NCBI RefSeq assembly: GCF_017896165.1
Contig: NZ_JAFCNB010000009.1
Location: forward strand, 124,001 to 188,000
From: Microbispora oryzae
Lineage (GTDB): Bacteria > Actinomycetota > Actinomycetes > Streptosporangiales > Streptosporangiaceae
DNA length: 64,000 nt
Direction: 5' to 3'
Shown here: one piece after another, positions 8,597-16,257 of the stretch
Layout: the number at the start of each line of letters is the position of its first letter
How positions within the stretch are numbered: position 1 is the stretch's first letter
Notes under the pieces: model-generated
What the model saw: the letters and a program-made list of their open reading frames with translations, nothing else
Told to the model about the DNA's origin: nothing
The model's database searches: none
Program-made: the position numbers and the translations under genes

Positions 8597-10847
8597 CGGC
8601 GTTCCCTCTGCCGCGACCCCCACTGCCGGCGCTCTCTCTGCCGGTGGTTCTGCCGGTGCTTCTGACGGTGCCCCGGCAGGAGCTCTCTCGGGGGCGGGCC
8701 GGCTGACCGTCGGGCGGGCGCGCGTCGCGGTTCTCGGGATCCGCCACCACGGGCCGGGCTCGGCGAAGGCCGTCCGGGCGGAGCTGGAACGGCTCCGCCC
8801 GGATCTGGTGCTCGTGGAGGGCCCGCCCGAGGCTGACGCCGTCGTCGGGCTCGCGGCCGACCCGGACATGCGGCCCCCGGTCGCGCTGCTGGCCCACGTG
8901 CCCGGTGAGCCGTCGAGGGCCGCCTTCTGGCCGTTCGCCCGTTTTTCCCCGGAATGGCAGGCCATCGCGTACGCGCTGGGCGCGGGCATCGAGGTCCGCT
9001 TCTGCGACCTGCCCGCCGCGGCGACCCTCGCGCTGCAGGCGGATCCGCCCACCCGTGATCCCATCGCCGAGCTGGCCGGGGCCGCCGGATTTGACGACCC
9101 GGAACGCTGGTGGGAGGACCTCGTCGAGCATCGCGGCGAGACCGGGACGCTCGACGCGGTCGCCGAGGCCATGACCGCCGTACGGGAGGGCCACGAGCCC
9201 CGGGGCGTGGAGGCGCTGCGCGAGGCCCACATGCGCAGGACGGTGCGGAGGGCGGCCCGGGAGGGTCACCGGACCATCGCCGTCGTCTGCGGAGCCTGGC
9301 ATCTTCCCGCGCTCGCCGGCCCCCTGCCGCCGGCCGACGACGACGAGCGGCTGCTGCGGGGCCTGCCGAAGGTCAGGGTGGCGACGACGTGGGTGCCCTG
9401 GACGCACGGGCGGCTCGCGGCGGCCGGCGGCTACGGGGCCGGGGTGGCGTCCCCCGGCTGGTACGACCACCTGTTCGCCGCCGCCGACCGGCCCGTCGAG
9501 CGCTGGCTCACCCGGGCCGCCGCCGTCCTGCGCGAGCAGGACCTGCCGGTCTCGTCCGCCCACGTGATCGAGGCCGTACGGCTGGCCGAGACGCTGGCCG
9601 TCCTGCGCGGCAGGCCGCTCGCCGGGCTGTCGGAGGTGACCGAGGCCGTCCGGGCCGTTCTCTGCGACGGCGACGAGCTCAGGGTCGAGACGATCCAGCG
9701 CCGGATGGTCGTGGGGGAGCGGCTCGGCCGGGTGCCAGGATCGACCCCCATGGTGCCCCTGCAGCGCGACCTGCGGGAGGAGCAGCGCAGGCTCAGGCTG
9801 AAGCCCGAGGGGGAGGCCAGGCAGGCCGACCTCGACCTGCGCAAGCCGCTCGACCTCGGCCGCAGCCGGCTGCTGCACCGGCTCGACCTGCTCGGCGTGC
9901 CATGGGGAACGCCGGTGCCGGTCCGCGGCAAGGGCACGTTCCGGGAGTCGTGGACGCTGGAGTGGCGCCCCGAGCTCGACCTGGCCCTGATGGAGGCGGC
10001 GGTGTGGGGGATCACCGTCGAGACTGCCGCCACGGCGCGCGTCGCCGAGCTGTCCGCCTCGCCCCACCTCGCCGACCTCACCGCGCTGGTCGAGCGCTGC
10101 CTGGTCGCGCACCTCCCCGCGGCGCTGCCCGGGGTGCTGCGCGAGATCAGGGAGCGCGCGGCCCTCGACACCGAGGTGCGCCACCTGATGGCCGCGCTGC
10201 CCGCGCTGGTCAGGGCCCAGCGGTACGGCGACGTGCGCGGCACCGATGGGCTGGGGGAGATCTCCGAGTCGCTGCTCGCCCGGATCCGCGCCGGGCTGGG
10301 CCCCGCGCTCACCGGCCTCGACGAGGCGGCGGCACGTGAGATGACGGCTCTCATCGACGGGGTGCACACCGCCGCCGGGCTGCTGGGCGACCGGCGATGG
10401 CCGGCGGCCCTGGCCTCCGTGGCCGGACGAGACGGTCTCCCGGGGCTGGTCGACGGCCGGATCACCCGCATTCTGTTCGACGCCGGGAGGCTGGACGACG
10501 TGCCCGCCCGGATGGCCAGGTCGATGTCGCGCGGCGGTCCGCCGGCCAGGGCCGCGGCCTGGATGGAGGGGTTCCTGTCCGGCGGCGGGCTGCTGCTGGT
10601 CCACGACGCCCGCCTGCTTACCACCGTGGACGACTGGCTGACCGGCCTGTCGCCGGAGGCGTTCGTCGAGGTGCTGCCGCTGCTGCGGCGTACGTTCGGG
10701 GCGTTCGCGCCCGCCGAGCGCCGGATGATCGGCGAGCGGGTCCGGTCCGGCCGGGCCGCCGCTCCGGCGGAGCCGGTGGAGTGCGACGAGGAGCTGGCGG
10801 CGGGAGCCGTACGGACCGTGCGGCGGATCCTGGGCGACGGGTGGTGA
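8580..10847 (+). CDS. DUF5682 family protein (YehM-like)
   Basis: 755 residues. After a low-complexity Ala/Gly/Ser N terminus of about 40 residues comes the family signature VAVLGIRHHGPGSAKAVRAEL, then LVLVEGPPEAD and IAVVCGAWHLPAL, a pattern also seen in TraB/ChaN-like folds. No biochemical role is established for the family. The GTG start at 8580 lies inside the MoxR gene, out of frame; a start after the repeat tract (for example GTG at LTVGRARV) is possible, because the first 40 residues are encoded by a 15/12-bp tandem array and look like an acquired extension. It precedes the vWA gene with no gap. Confidence 0.85.
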   Translation: MTPRSDGVPSAATPTAGALSAGGSAGASDGAPAGALSGAGRLTVGRARVAVLGIRHHGPGSAKAVRAELERLRPDLVLVEGPPEADAVVGLAADPDMRPPVALLAHVPGEPSRAAFWPFARFSPEWQAIAYALGAGIEVRFCDLPAAATLALQADPPTRDPIAELAGAAGFDDPERWWEDLVEHRGETGTLDAVAEAMTAVREGHEPRGVEALREAHMRRTVRRAAREGHRTIAVVCGAWHLPALAGPLPPADDDERLLRGLPKVRVATTWVPWTHGRLAAAGGYGAGVASPGWYDHLFAAADRPVERWLTRAAAVLREQDLPVSSAHVIEAVRLAETLAVLRGRPLAGLSEVTEAVRAVLCDGDELRVETIQRRMVVGERLGRVPGSTPMVPLQRDLREEQRRLRLKPEGEARQADLDLRKPLDLGRSRLLHRLDLLGVPWGTPVPVRGKGTFRESWTLEWRPELDLALMEAAVWGITVETAATARVAELSASPHLADLTALVERCLVAHLPAALPGVLREIRERAALDTEVRHLMAALPALVRAQRYGDVRGTDGLGEISESLLARIRAGLGPALTGLDEAAAREMTALIDGVHTAAGLLGDRRWPAALASVAGRDGLPGLVDGRITRILFDAGRLDDVPARMARSMSRGGPPARAAAWMEGFLSGGGLLLVHDARLLTTVDDWLTGLSPEAFVEVLPLLRRTFGAFAPAERRMIGERVRSGRAAAPAEPVECDEELAAGAVRTVRRILGDGW
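8595..8678 (+). repeat. 15/12-bp in-frame tandem array at MoxR/DUF5682 junction
   Basis: Units begin at 8595 (GACGGCGTTCCCTCT), 8610, 8625 (15 bp each), then 8640 (GCCGGTGGTTCT), 8652 (12 bp each) and 8664 (15 bp). The array starts on the MoxR stop codon (8594-8596) and encodes the N terminus of DUF5682. Confidence 0.65.
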
Positions 10848-10851
10848 CGGT

Positions 10852-10992
10852 ATGGAACACGGCGGTACGGGACACGGCGGTATGGGCCACGGCGGTATGG
10901 GCCACGGCGGCATGGGGCACGGCGACGGCGCGGGACACGACGGTATGGGCCACGGCGGTACGGGACACGACGGCGCGGGACGTCACGACGGC
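10852..10992 (+). repeat. 15-bp tandem repeats encoding MGHGG pentads
   Basis: Nine units of type ATGGGCCACGGCGGT, two of them 18 bp, encoding MEHGG, TGHGG, MGHGG, MGHGG, MGHGD, GAGHDG, MGHGG, TGHDG, AGRHDG. The array begins 4 bases after the DUF5682 stop codon. Confidence 0.9.
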
Positions 10993-12237
10993 GGTGACGG
11001 CACGCCGGGCGGGGCGGCCGGCGACGAGCGGTCGCGCCGGTGGCGGCTGGTGCTCGGCGGCGCTGCGGCCGGCACGGTGACCGGCACCGGGGCCGGCACC
11101 GGGACGGGTCAGGCGGGGGGCGGGCTCGACGGCGGGCTCGACGGCGGGCTCGACGGCGCGGACGCCCGCATGGACGCCGCGCTCGCGGCGCTCTACGATG
11201 GGCCGGGCGAGCGCGGCGCCGGGCTCGGCACGTCCGCGCCCCGGGTGGCCCGGTGGCTGGGAGACATCAGGGAGTACTTCCCGTCGACCGTGGTCCAGGT
11301 GATGCAGCGGGACGCGGTCGAGCGGCTCGATCTGACCAGGCTGCTCCTCGAACCCGAGATGCTGGAGGCGGTGGAGCCCGACGTCCACCTCGCCGCCGCT
11401 CTCCTTTCGCTCAACCGGCTGATGCCGGAGCGGGCGCGGCGGACGGCGCGCGAGGTGGTGGGCAGGGTCGTGGCGGAGCTTGAGGCGCGCCTGTCCCGGC
11501 GCACCCTCACGGCCGTGACCGGGGCCCTCGACCGGTCGGCCAGGACCCGCCGGCCGCGCCGGGCCGCCGACGTCGACTGGAATCGCACCATCATGGCCAA
11601 TCTGAAGAACTACCTGCCCGAGCGGAACACGGTCGTGCCGGCCACGCTCGCCGGCTTCGGGCGCAGGCGGCAGGCCGTCCAGCGGGACGTGGTGCTGTGC
11701 GTCGACCAGAGCGGGTCGATGGCGGCGTCGGTTGTCTACGCGAGCGTCTTCGGCGCGGTGCTGGCGTCCGTGCGGTCACTGCGGACGTCGCTCGTGGTGT
11801 TCGACACGTCCGTCGCCGATCTGACCGGCCGGCTGGACGACCCGGTCGACGTGCTCTTCGGCACCCAGCTCGGCGGCGGGACGGACATCAACCGCGCCGT
11901 CGCCTACTGCCAGGGGCTCATCACCAGGCCGGCCGACACGATCTTCGTCTTGATCAGCGACCTGTACGAGGGCGGGGTCCGCGAGGAGATGCTGCGCCGG
12001 GTGGCCGAGATGACGGCGTCCGGTGTCCAGGTGATCGTGCTGCTCGCCCTGTCCGACGAGGGGACGCCGCAGTACGACGGCGACAACGCGGCGGCACTGG
12101 CCGCCCTGGGGGTCCCGGCCTTCGCGTGCACCCCGGACGCCTTCCCCGATCTCATGGCGGCGGCCGTCGAGCGCAGGTCCTACGACCATTATCGGATGGC
12201 CGCGTCCGGGCCCCGATCCGTAGGGTCGCCGACGTGA
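10852..12237 (+). CDS. vWA domain protein (YehP-like) with His/Gly/Met repeat N terminus
   Basis: 461 residues. The C-terminal half is a vWA domain with a complete MIDAS: DQSGSM (residues 285-290), GGTDIN and SDLYEGG. The middle helical part (DVDWNRTIMANLKNYL) is typical of this cluster. The first 47 residues are pentads of the type MGHGG/TGHGG, followed by GLDG repeated three times, before the usual RRWRLVLGG beginning. The His-rich tract could bind metal ions, which is inference. vWA proteins of this type present client proteins to the MoxR ATPase. The start ATG 10852 lies 4 bases after the preceding stop. The stop overlaps the MFS transporter start (GTGA). Confidence 0.9.
   Translation: MEHGGTGHGGMGHGGMGHGGMGHGDGAGHDGMGHGGTGHDGAGRHDGGDGTPGGAAGDERSRRWRLVLGGAAAGTVTGTGAGTGTGQAGGGLDGGLDGGLDGADARMDAALAALYDGPGERGAGLGTSAPRVARWLGDIREYFPSTVVQVMQRDAVERLDLTRLLLEPEMLEAVEPDVHLAAALLSLNRLMPERARRTAREVVGRVVAELEARLSRRTLTAVTGALDRSARTRRPRRAADVDWNRTIMANLKNYLPERNTVVPATLAGFGRRRQAVQRDVVLCVDQSGSMAASVVYASVFGAVLASVRSLRTSLVVFDTSVADLTGRLDDPVDVLFGTQLGGGTDINRAVAYCQGLITRPADTIFVLISDLYEGGVREEMLRRVAEMTASGVQVIVLLALSDEGTPQYDGDNAAALAALGVPAFACTPDAFPDLMAAAVERRSYDHYRMAASGPRSVGSPT
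11122..11157 (+). repeat. Three perfect 12-bp repeats GGGCTCGACGGC
   Basis: Exact copies at 11122, 11134 and 11146, in frame in the vWA gene, encoding GLDG three times. They lie at the same disordered N-terminal region as the 15-bp array. Confidence 0.9.
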
Positions 12238-13625
12238 CCTCCGTGATGACGCGGCCCCGGGTGTTCGCTCCGCGCTACCGCGCGGTGAGCACCGGGTTCG
12301 TGGCCCTCTCCCTGCTCGTCGCCTTCGAATATCTGGCGGTGGCCACGGCGATGCCCCGCATCGGGCGTGAGCTGCACGGCTACCACCTGTACGCGCTGGC
12401 GTTCAGCGGCAACCTGGCCGCCAACATCATCGCGACCCTCGTCGGCGGGCGCTGGAGCGACGCGCGCGGCCCGGGGGCCGCCCTGTGGGCCGGTGTGGGC
12501 GGCTTCATCGCCGGGCTGGCCGTCTCCGGCCTCGCGCCGGGCATGGAGGTCTTCCTCGCCGGCCGCTTCCTGCAGGGGTTCGGCGGCGGCCTGTTCAACG
12601 TCGCGCTCTACGTCCTCGTGGCCAGGGTCTACCCGGCGCCGCTGCACCCGCGCGTGTTCTCGCTGCTGGCGGCGGCCTGGGTGCTGCCGTCCATCGTGGG
12701 ACCCGCCCTCACCGGGATCGTCGCGGAGCGGTGGAGCTGGCGCTGGGTCTTCCTGGGCGTGGCCGTCGTGGCCGTGCCCGCTGCGCTGGTGATGCGGCGC
12801 GGGCTGCGCACCGGCGGAGAGAAGCCCGCGGCCGGCCCAGCCGGAGAGCTCCCGGCCGGCGAAGTCTCCGGCGCCACGGCTCCCGGCTTCCCGCGCCGTC
12901 TCGCGTGGGGCGTGCTGGCCGCCCTGGGCGCGGCGCTGCTGCAGTACGGCAGCGGCACGCCCGAGTCGGGGATCCCGCTGGCCGCGGCCGGGCTGGCCGC
13001 GCTCGCGCTGTCGCTGCCCCGGCTGCTGCCGTCCGGCGCGCTGCGGGCCGCCCGTGGGCTGCCGGCCGTCGTCGCCCTGCGCGGGCTCGCCGCCGGATCG
13101 TTCTTCGCGGCCGAGGTGTTCGTGCCGCTGACCCTCACCGCGGAGCGCGGCCTGTCCACCGCCCAGGCCGGTCTCGCCCTCACCGGCGGCGCGGTGGCGT
13201 GGTCGTTCGGCTCGTGGATCCAGGGGCGACTGCCGGGCGCGCGGGTGCGGACGCTCCGCCTCGGCACGGCGCTGATCGCCCTCGGGGTCTCGATCACGGC
13301 GCTTACGGTGTTCCGGCAGGTGCCGGTGGCCGTGGCCTTCGGCGGCTGGATGACGGCGGGGCTCGGCATCGGGATGGTCTTCCCCACGTTGTCCGTGCTG
13401 GTCCTTGAGCTGTCGGCGCCGGGAGAGCAGGGCCGCGCCAGCGCGTCGATGAGCATCGGCGAATCGGCCCTGTCGATCGTCGCGGTGGCGCTGACGGGGG
13501 CGCTGTACGCCGTCTTCCGCGGCACTCCCGCGACCTACCTCGTGTGCTTCGGCCTGCTCGTCGTGATGGCCGCGACGGGCACCGCGCTCGCGGACCGGGT
13601 GAGACCGGAGCCGGAACGGGACTGA
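12234..13625 (+). CDS. MFS transporter
   Basis: 463 residues with about 12-14 hydrophobic segments. The first segment FVALSLLVAFEYLAVATAMPRI with the following LAALAFSG-like region and the loop GRWSDARGPG match the MFS motif between helices 2 and 3; FLAGRFLQGFGGGLFNVALYVLVARV matches the helix 4-5 region of drug:H+ antiporters (DHA2-like). Substrate unknown. The GTG start at 12234 overlaps the vWA stop in GTGA, which is unusual for a MoxR/vWA cluster and suggests co-expression; ATG 12246 is an alternative. It is followed by about 100 bases without a strong terminator. Confidence 0.88.
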   Translation: MTSVMTRPRVFAPRYRAVSTGFVALSLLVAFEYLAVATAMPRIGRELHGYHLYALAFSGNLAANIIATLVGGRWSDARGPGAALWAGVGGFIAGLAVSGLAPGMEVFLAGRFLQGFGGGLFNVALYVLVARVYPAPLHPRVFSLLAAAWVLPSIVGPALTGIVAERWSWRWVFLGVAVVAVPAALVMRRGLRTGGEKPAAGPAGELPAGEVSGATAPGFPRRLAWGVLAALGAALLQYGSGTPESGIPLAAAGLAALALSLPRLLPSGALRAARGLPAVVALRGLAAGSFFAAEVFVPLTLTAERGLSTAQAGLALTGGAVAWSFGSWIQGRLPGARVRTLRLGTALIALGVSITALTVFRQVPVAVAFGGWMTAGLGIGMVFPTLSVLVLELSAPGEQGRASASMSIGESALSIVAVALTGALYAVFRGTPATYLVCFGLLVVMAATGTALADRVRPEPERD

Positions 13626-13671
13626 CCCGCGGCTTCGCCGGGGCTCGCTCTCCGGGCAGTGCCCCCGCGTT

Positions 13672-13699
13672 TTGACCACCGCCCGGCAGCGGGCACCAT
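13672..13699 (+). promoter_or_regulatory. Putative promoter for enolase-superfamily gene
   Basis: TTGACC at 13672-13677 and CACCAT at 13694-13699 with a 16-bp spacer, 25 bases before the GTG start. GAGGGGG at 13713-13719 serves as ribosome binding site. Confidence 0.4.
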
Positions 13700-13723
13700 G
13701 GAGGTCTAGCCGAGGGGGATCCA

Positions 13724-14719
13724 GTGCCGCGTGTCCGGGAGCTCGAAGTCTTCAGGATGACCTTGCCGTACGGCAGGCGTCCGGAGACAGTCCTGGTCAA
13801 GGTGACGGACTACGGCGGCATGGTCGGCTGGGGCGAGGCCGTCGAGCCCGACCGGCAGGGGCCGCTGGAGAGATCCCTGCCCGCCCTGGTGGGCGTCGAC
13901 TGGGAGCATCCGTCCGAGCTGGGGGTGGCCCCCGGCGGCACGGCCGGTGACATGGCCTGCTGGGACCTGTGGGGCCGCATGAACGGCGTCCCGCTCGCGC
14001 ACGCGCTCGGCGGGACCCGCACCTCGCTGACCGCCACGGTGCGGCTGTCGGCCGACCGCTCCCTGGAGAGCATGGTCGCCCGGGTGAACCGGCACGTCTG
14101 CGCGGGCTACGGCCACGTCACCCTCGACGTCCACCCCGGCTGGGACGTCGAGCCGCTGCGCGCCGTCCGGGCCGCCTACCCGGCGCTCGCCATCGCCGTC
14201 GACGGGCGCGGCGCCTACACGGAGATCGAGCAGCTCGAAGCGCTGGACGCGTACGGGGTGGCCGCCATCGAGCGTCCGTTCAAGGACCTGCTGACCAGCG
14301 CCGACCTGCAGGACCGGGTGTCGGCGCCGGTCGCCGTCGAGGTCGGCTCCCTCGGCGAGCTCGACGAGGCGATCGGCGTCAACGCGGGCCGCGCCCTGCT
14401 GCTGCGTCCCTCCCGATTCGGCTCGCTGGCGTCGGTGCGGCTCGCGCACGACCGGGCGGCGGAGGCCGGCTGGGACATCGTCTGCGCCGGGGGCCTGGGC
14501 GCGGGGCTGGCCCGGGCCGCGACCGTGGCGGTGGCGAGCCTGCCGGGCTGCACCCTGCCCAGCGACGTCGCGGAGCCGCCGCGCAGTGCCCAGGTCGTGC
14601 TGCCGCCCGTCGGAGCGTCCGGCGGTGTGGTGGCCGTGCCGCTCACGCAGCCGGGCCTCGGCCACACTGTCGACGAGTCCCGCGTCCGCCGGATGGCCCG
14701 GCAGTCCTTCCACGTCTGA
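13724..14719 (+). CDS. Mandelate racemase/muconate lactonizing (enolase superfamily) protein, likely without acid/base lysines
   Basis: 331 residues. N-terminal capping domain (LEVFRMTLPYG, GWGEAVEP, GGTAGDMACWDLWGRM) and TIM barrel, closest in style to o-succinylbenzoate synthase/N-acylamino acid racemase. The metal ligands are kept: Asp160 (AVDGRG), Glu183 (AAIERPF), Glu206 (VAVEVGS). The KxK motif on strand 2, however, reads Thr133-Leu-Asp135 (HVTLDVHPG), and the opposite lysine is Arg228 (LLRPSRFGS). Both catalytic bases of the family are therefore replaced, so it may be a non-catalytic or re-purposed member. The GTG start follows GAGGGGG by 4 bases. It stands alone between the MFS gene and a convergent LCP gene; no menaquinone gene is nearby. 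Confidence 0.85.
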   Translation: MPRVRELEVFRMTLPYGRRPETVLVKVTDYGGMVGWGEAVEPDRQGPLERSLPALVGVDWEHPSELGVAPGGTAGDMACWDLWGRMNGVPLAHALGGTRTSLTATVRLSADRSLESMVARVNRHVCAGYGHVTLDVHPGWDVEPLRAVRAAYPALAIAVDGRGAYTEIEQLEALDAYGVAAIERPFKDLLTSADLQDRVSAPVAVEVGSLGELDEAIGVNAGRALLLRPSRFGSLASVRLAHDRAAEAGWDIVCAGGLGAGLARAATVAVASLPGCTLPSDVAEPPRSAQVVLPPVGASGGVVAVPLTQPGLGHTVDESRVRRMARQSFHV

Positions 14720-14732
14720 GGGGCGATCCGGC

Positions 14733-14787
14733 AGGACCTCACACCGGGACTCTCACAGCGGGGCCTCACACTGGGGCCTACACGGCG
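14733..14787 (+). repeat. Degenerate 13-15 bp repeats after enolase-like gene
   Basis: Units GGACCTCACACCG (14733), GGACTCTCACAGCGG (14746), GGCCTCACACTGG (14761), GGCCTACACGGCGG (14774). They fill the gap behind the stop codon and run into the 3' end of the convergent LCP gene, which they extend. Confidence 0.5.
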
Positions 14788-16160
14788 GCGCAGCCCTCGC
14801 CGATGGGGGCCACGGCCGGTGAGGGGTCCGGTGAGACCTGATGGCGACGCGGGGCGGGGGGCGCCGGGTCCTTGATCGCCTGGTCGGTGAGCAGCCGGAT
14901 CCGGTCCCAGTCGGGATAGACCGTGCTGATCAGCGGAGGGACGAACTGGAGGCTCGTCACCCTGGCGTGCTTGGCCCGCAGCGCCAGCGGCACCAGGTGT
15001 TCCAGCATGGGCCGGGGGATGTCGGTCCTGACGATCCTGCGGGCGACCGCCGCGAGCTGCGTGAAACGGCTCAGCACGGTCGCCGGGTCGGCCTGCTGGA
15101 GCAGAGCGCCGAACACGCACCGCTGGCGGCGCATCCGGTTGAAGTCGTCGCTGCCGGTGCGTGAGCGGGCGTACCACAGCGCCTCCGTGCCGCTGAGCCG
15201 CCGGGTCCCGGCCCGCACCACGCCCTCGTCGTACCTGCCGAAGACGATGTCCCGGTCGACGGTCAGGACCAGCCCGCCGAGCGCGTCGATGATCTTGGCG
15301 AAGCCCCAGATGTTGACCAGGGCGTACCAGTCGATCCGCAGGCCCAGGATGTGGCCGACCGTCTGCTTCAGCGTCTCGGCGCCCATGTGGTGGCGGCCGC
15401 CGAACAGTTCGGGGTGGTCGTCGGCGTACTGCCAGACGGAGTAGAGCAGGTCCTCGCGCCAGCCGGGCTTCGACTCGGGCAGCTGGAACCCGTACGGGAA
15501 GCGCAGGGCCATCGGGCTGCCCGGCGGGAAGAGGATGTGCTCCAGGTTACGGGGCAGGCCGAGCAGCACGGTGTCGCCGGTCTCGACGTCCACGCTGGCG
15601 ACGTTGACGCTGTCGGTCCTGATGCCGACGCGGCCCTCGTCCCAGTCGCCGCCGAGGAGCAGGACGTTGACCCGGCGGCGCCCGCCCCACGGGTCGCCTG
15701 GCCGTCCGGCGCCCTCCTGGCTGGAGAAGACCGAGTCGATGGTCCGCCGCGACACCGTGAGGTAGCGCGCCGTGATGGCGAACGGCGCCGCGACCGTCAC
15801 CGCGAGGACTCCGGCGAGGGCGCCGGTGACGATCTGCGCGGACGGGCGCAGCCGTCCCGGACGCAACACCATGAACGAGTGGACGACCAGGCAGAACCAC
15901 GCGGCGGCGCAGACACCCGCGACGAGGCTCATCTGGGCGAGCCAGTTGAGCGCGCGCGCCGCCAGCCCCGCGTCGGCGCCCGCGAGCACGCCGGCCACGC
16001 AGACGAGGACGGTCAGGTGGCAGCAGAGCAGGGTGATCCCCGTGCGCCGCCATCCGGCGCGCAGGTGCGCGGCGCCCGGGAGCACCACCGAGAGCGCCAC
16101 CCAGCCGAGCAGCGCCGCCGCCATCCGCCTCGACGCACCAGGGGTGTCCATGGTGGACAT
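14778..16160 (-). CDS. LytR-CpsA-Psr (LCP) family cell-wall glycopolymer transferase
   Basis: 460 residues. LCP enzymes transfer undecaprenyl-linked glycopolymers onto peptidoglycan (or onto arabinogalactan-like acceptors) at the outer face of the membrane. Four N-terminal membrane segments (GWVALSVVLPGAAHL, CCHLTVLVCVAGVL, SLVAGVCAAAWFCLVV, ALAGVLAVTVAAPFAI) precede the LCP domain, with RTDSVNVASVD, LLGLPRN and the Arg-rich motif YARSRTGSDDFNRMRRQ. Most LCP proteins have one segment; the four-segment form occurs in actinobacteria. The C-terminal tail (PAPRRHQVSPDPSP) is disordered and reaches into the repeat tract shared with the convergent gene. ATG 16160 chosen; ATG 16151 is also possible. 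Confidence 0.88.
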   Translation of the reverse strand: MSTMDTPGASRRMAAALLGWVALSVVLPGAAHLRAGWRRTGITLLCCHLTVLVCVAGVLAGADAGLAARALNWLAQMSLVAGVCAAAWFCLVVHSFMVLRPGRLRPSAQIVTGALAGVLAVTVAAPFAITARYLTVSRRTIDSVFSSQEGAGRPGDPWGGRRRVNVLLLGGDWDEGRVGIRTDSVNVASVDVETGDTVLLGLPRNLEHILFPPGSPMALRFPYGFQLPESKPGWREDLLYSVWQYADDHPELFGGRHHMGAETLKQTVGHILGLRIDWYALVNIWGFAKIIDALGGLVLTVDRDIVFGRYDEGVVRAGTRRLSGTEALWYARSRTGSDDFNRMRRQRCVFGALLQQADPATVLSRFTQLAAVARRIVRTDIPRPMLEHLVPLALRAKHARVTSLQFVPPLISTVYPDWDRIRLLTDQAIKDPAPPAPRRHQVSPDPSPAVAPIGEGCAAV

Positions 16161-16257
16161 TGAAGCGGTCCACGTCCGGGGAAGACCGGCGCCTGGGCCG
16201 AGCCGGGCGTGTTCATGCCGTCGCTTGACCCCCGCGCGGCCTCATGCGGACCGGCCG

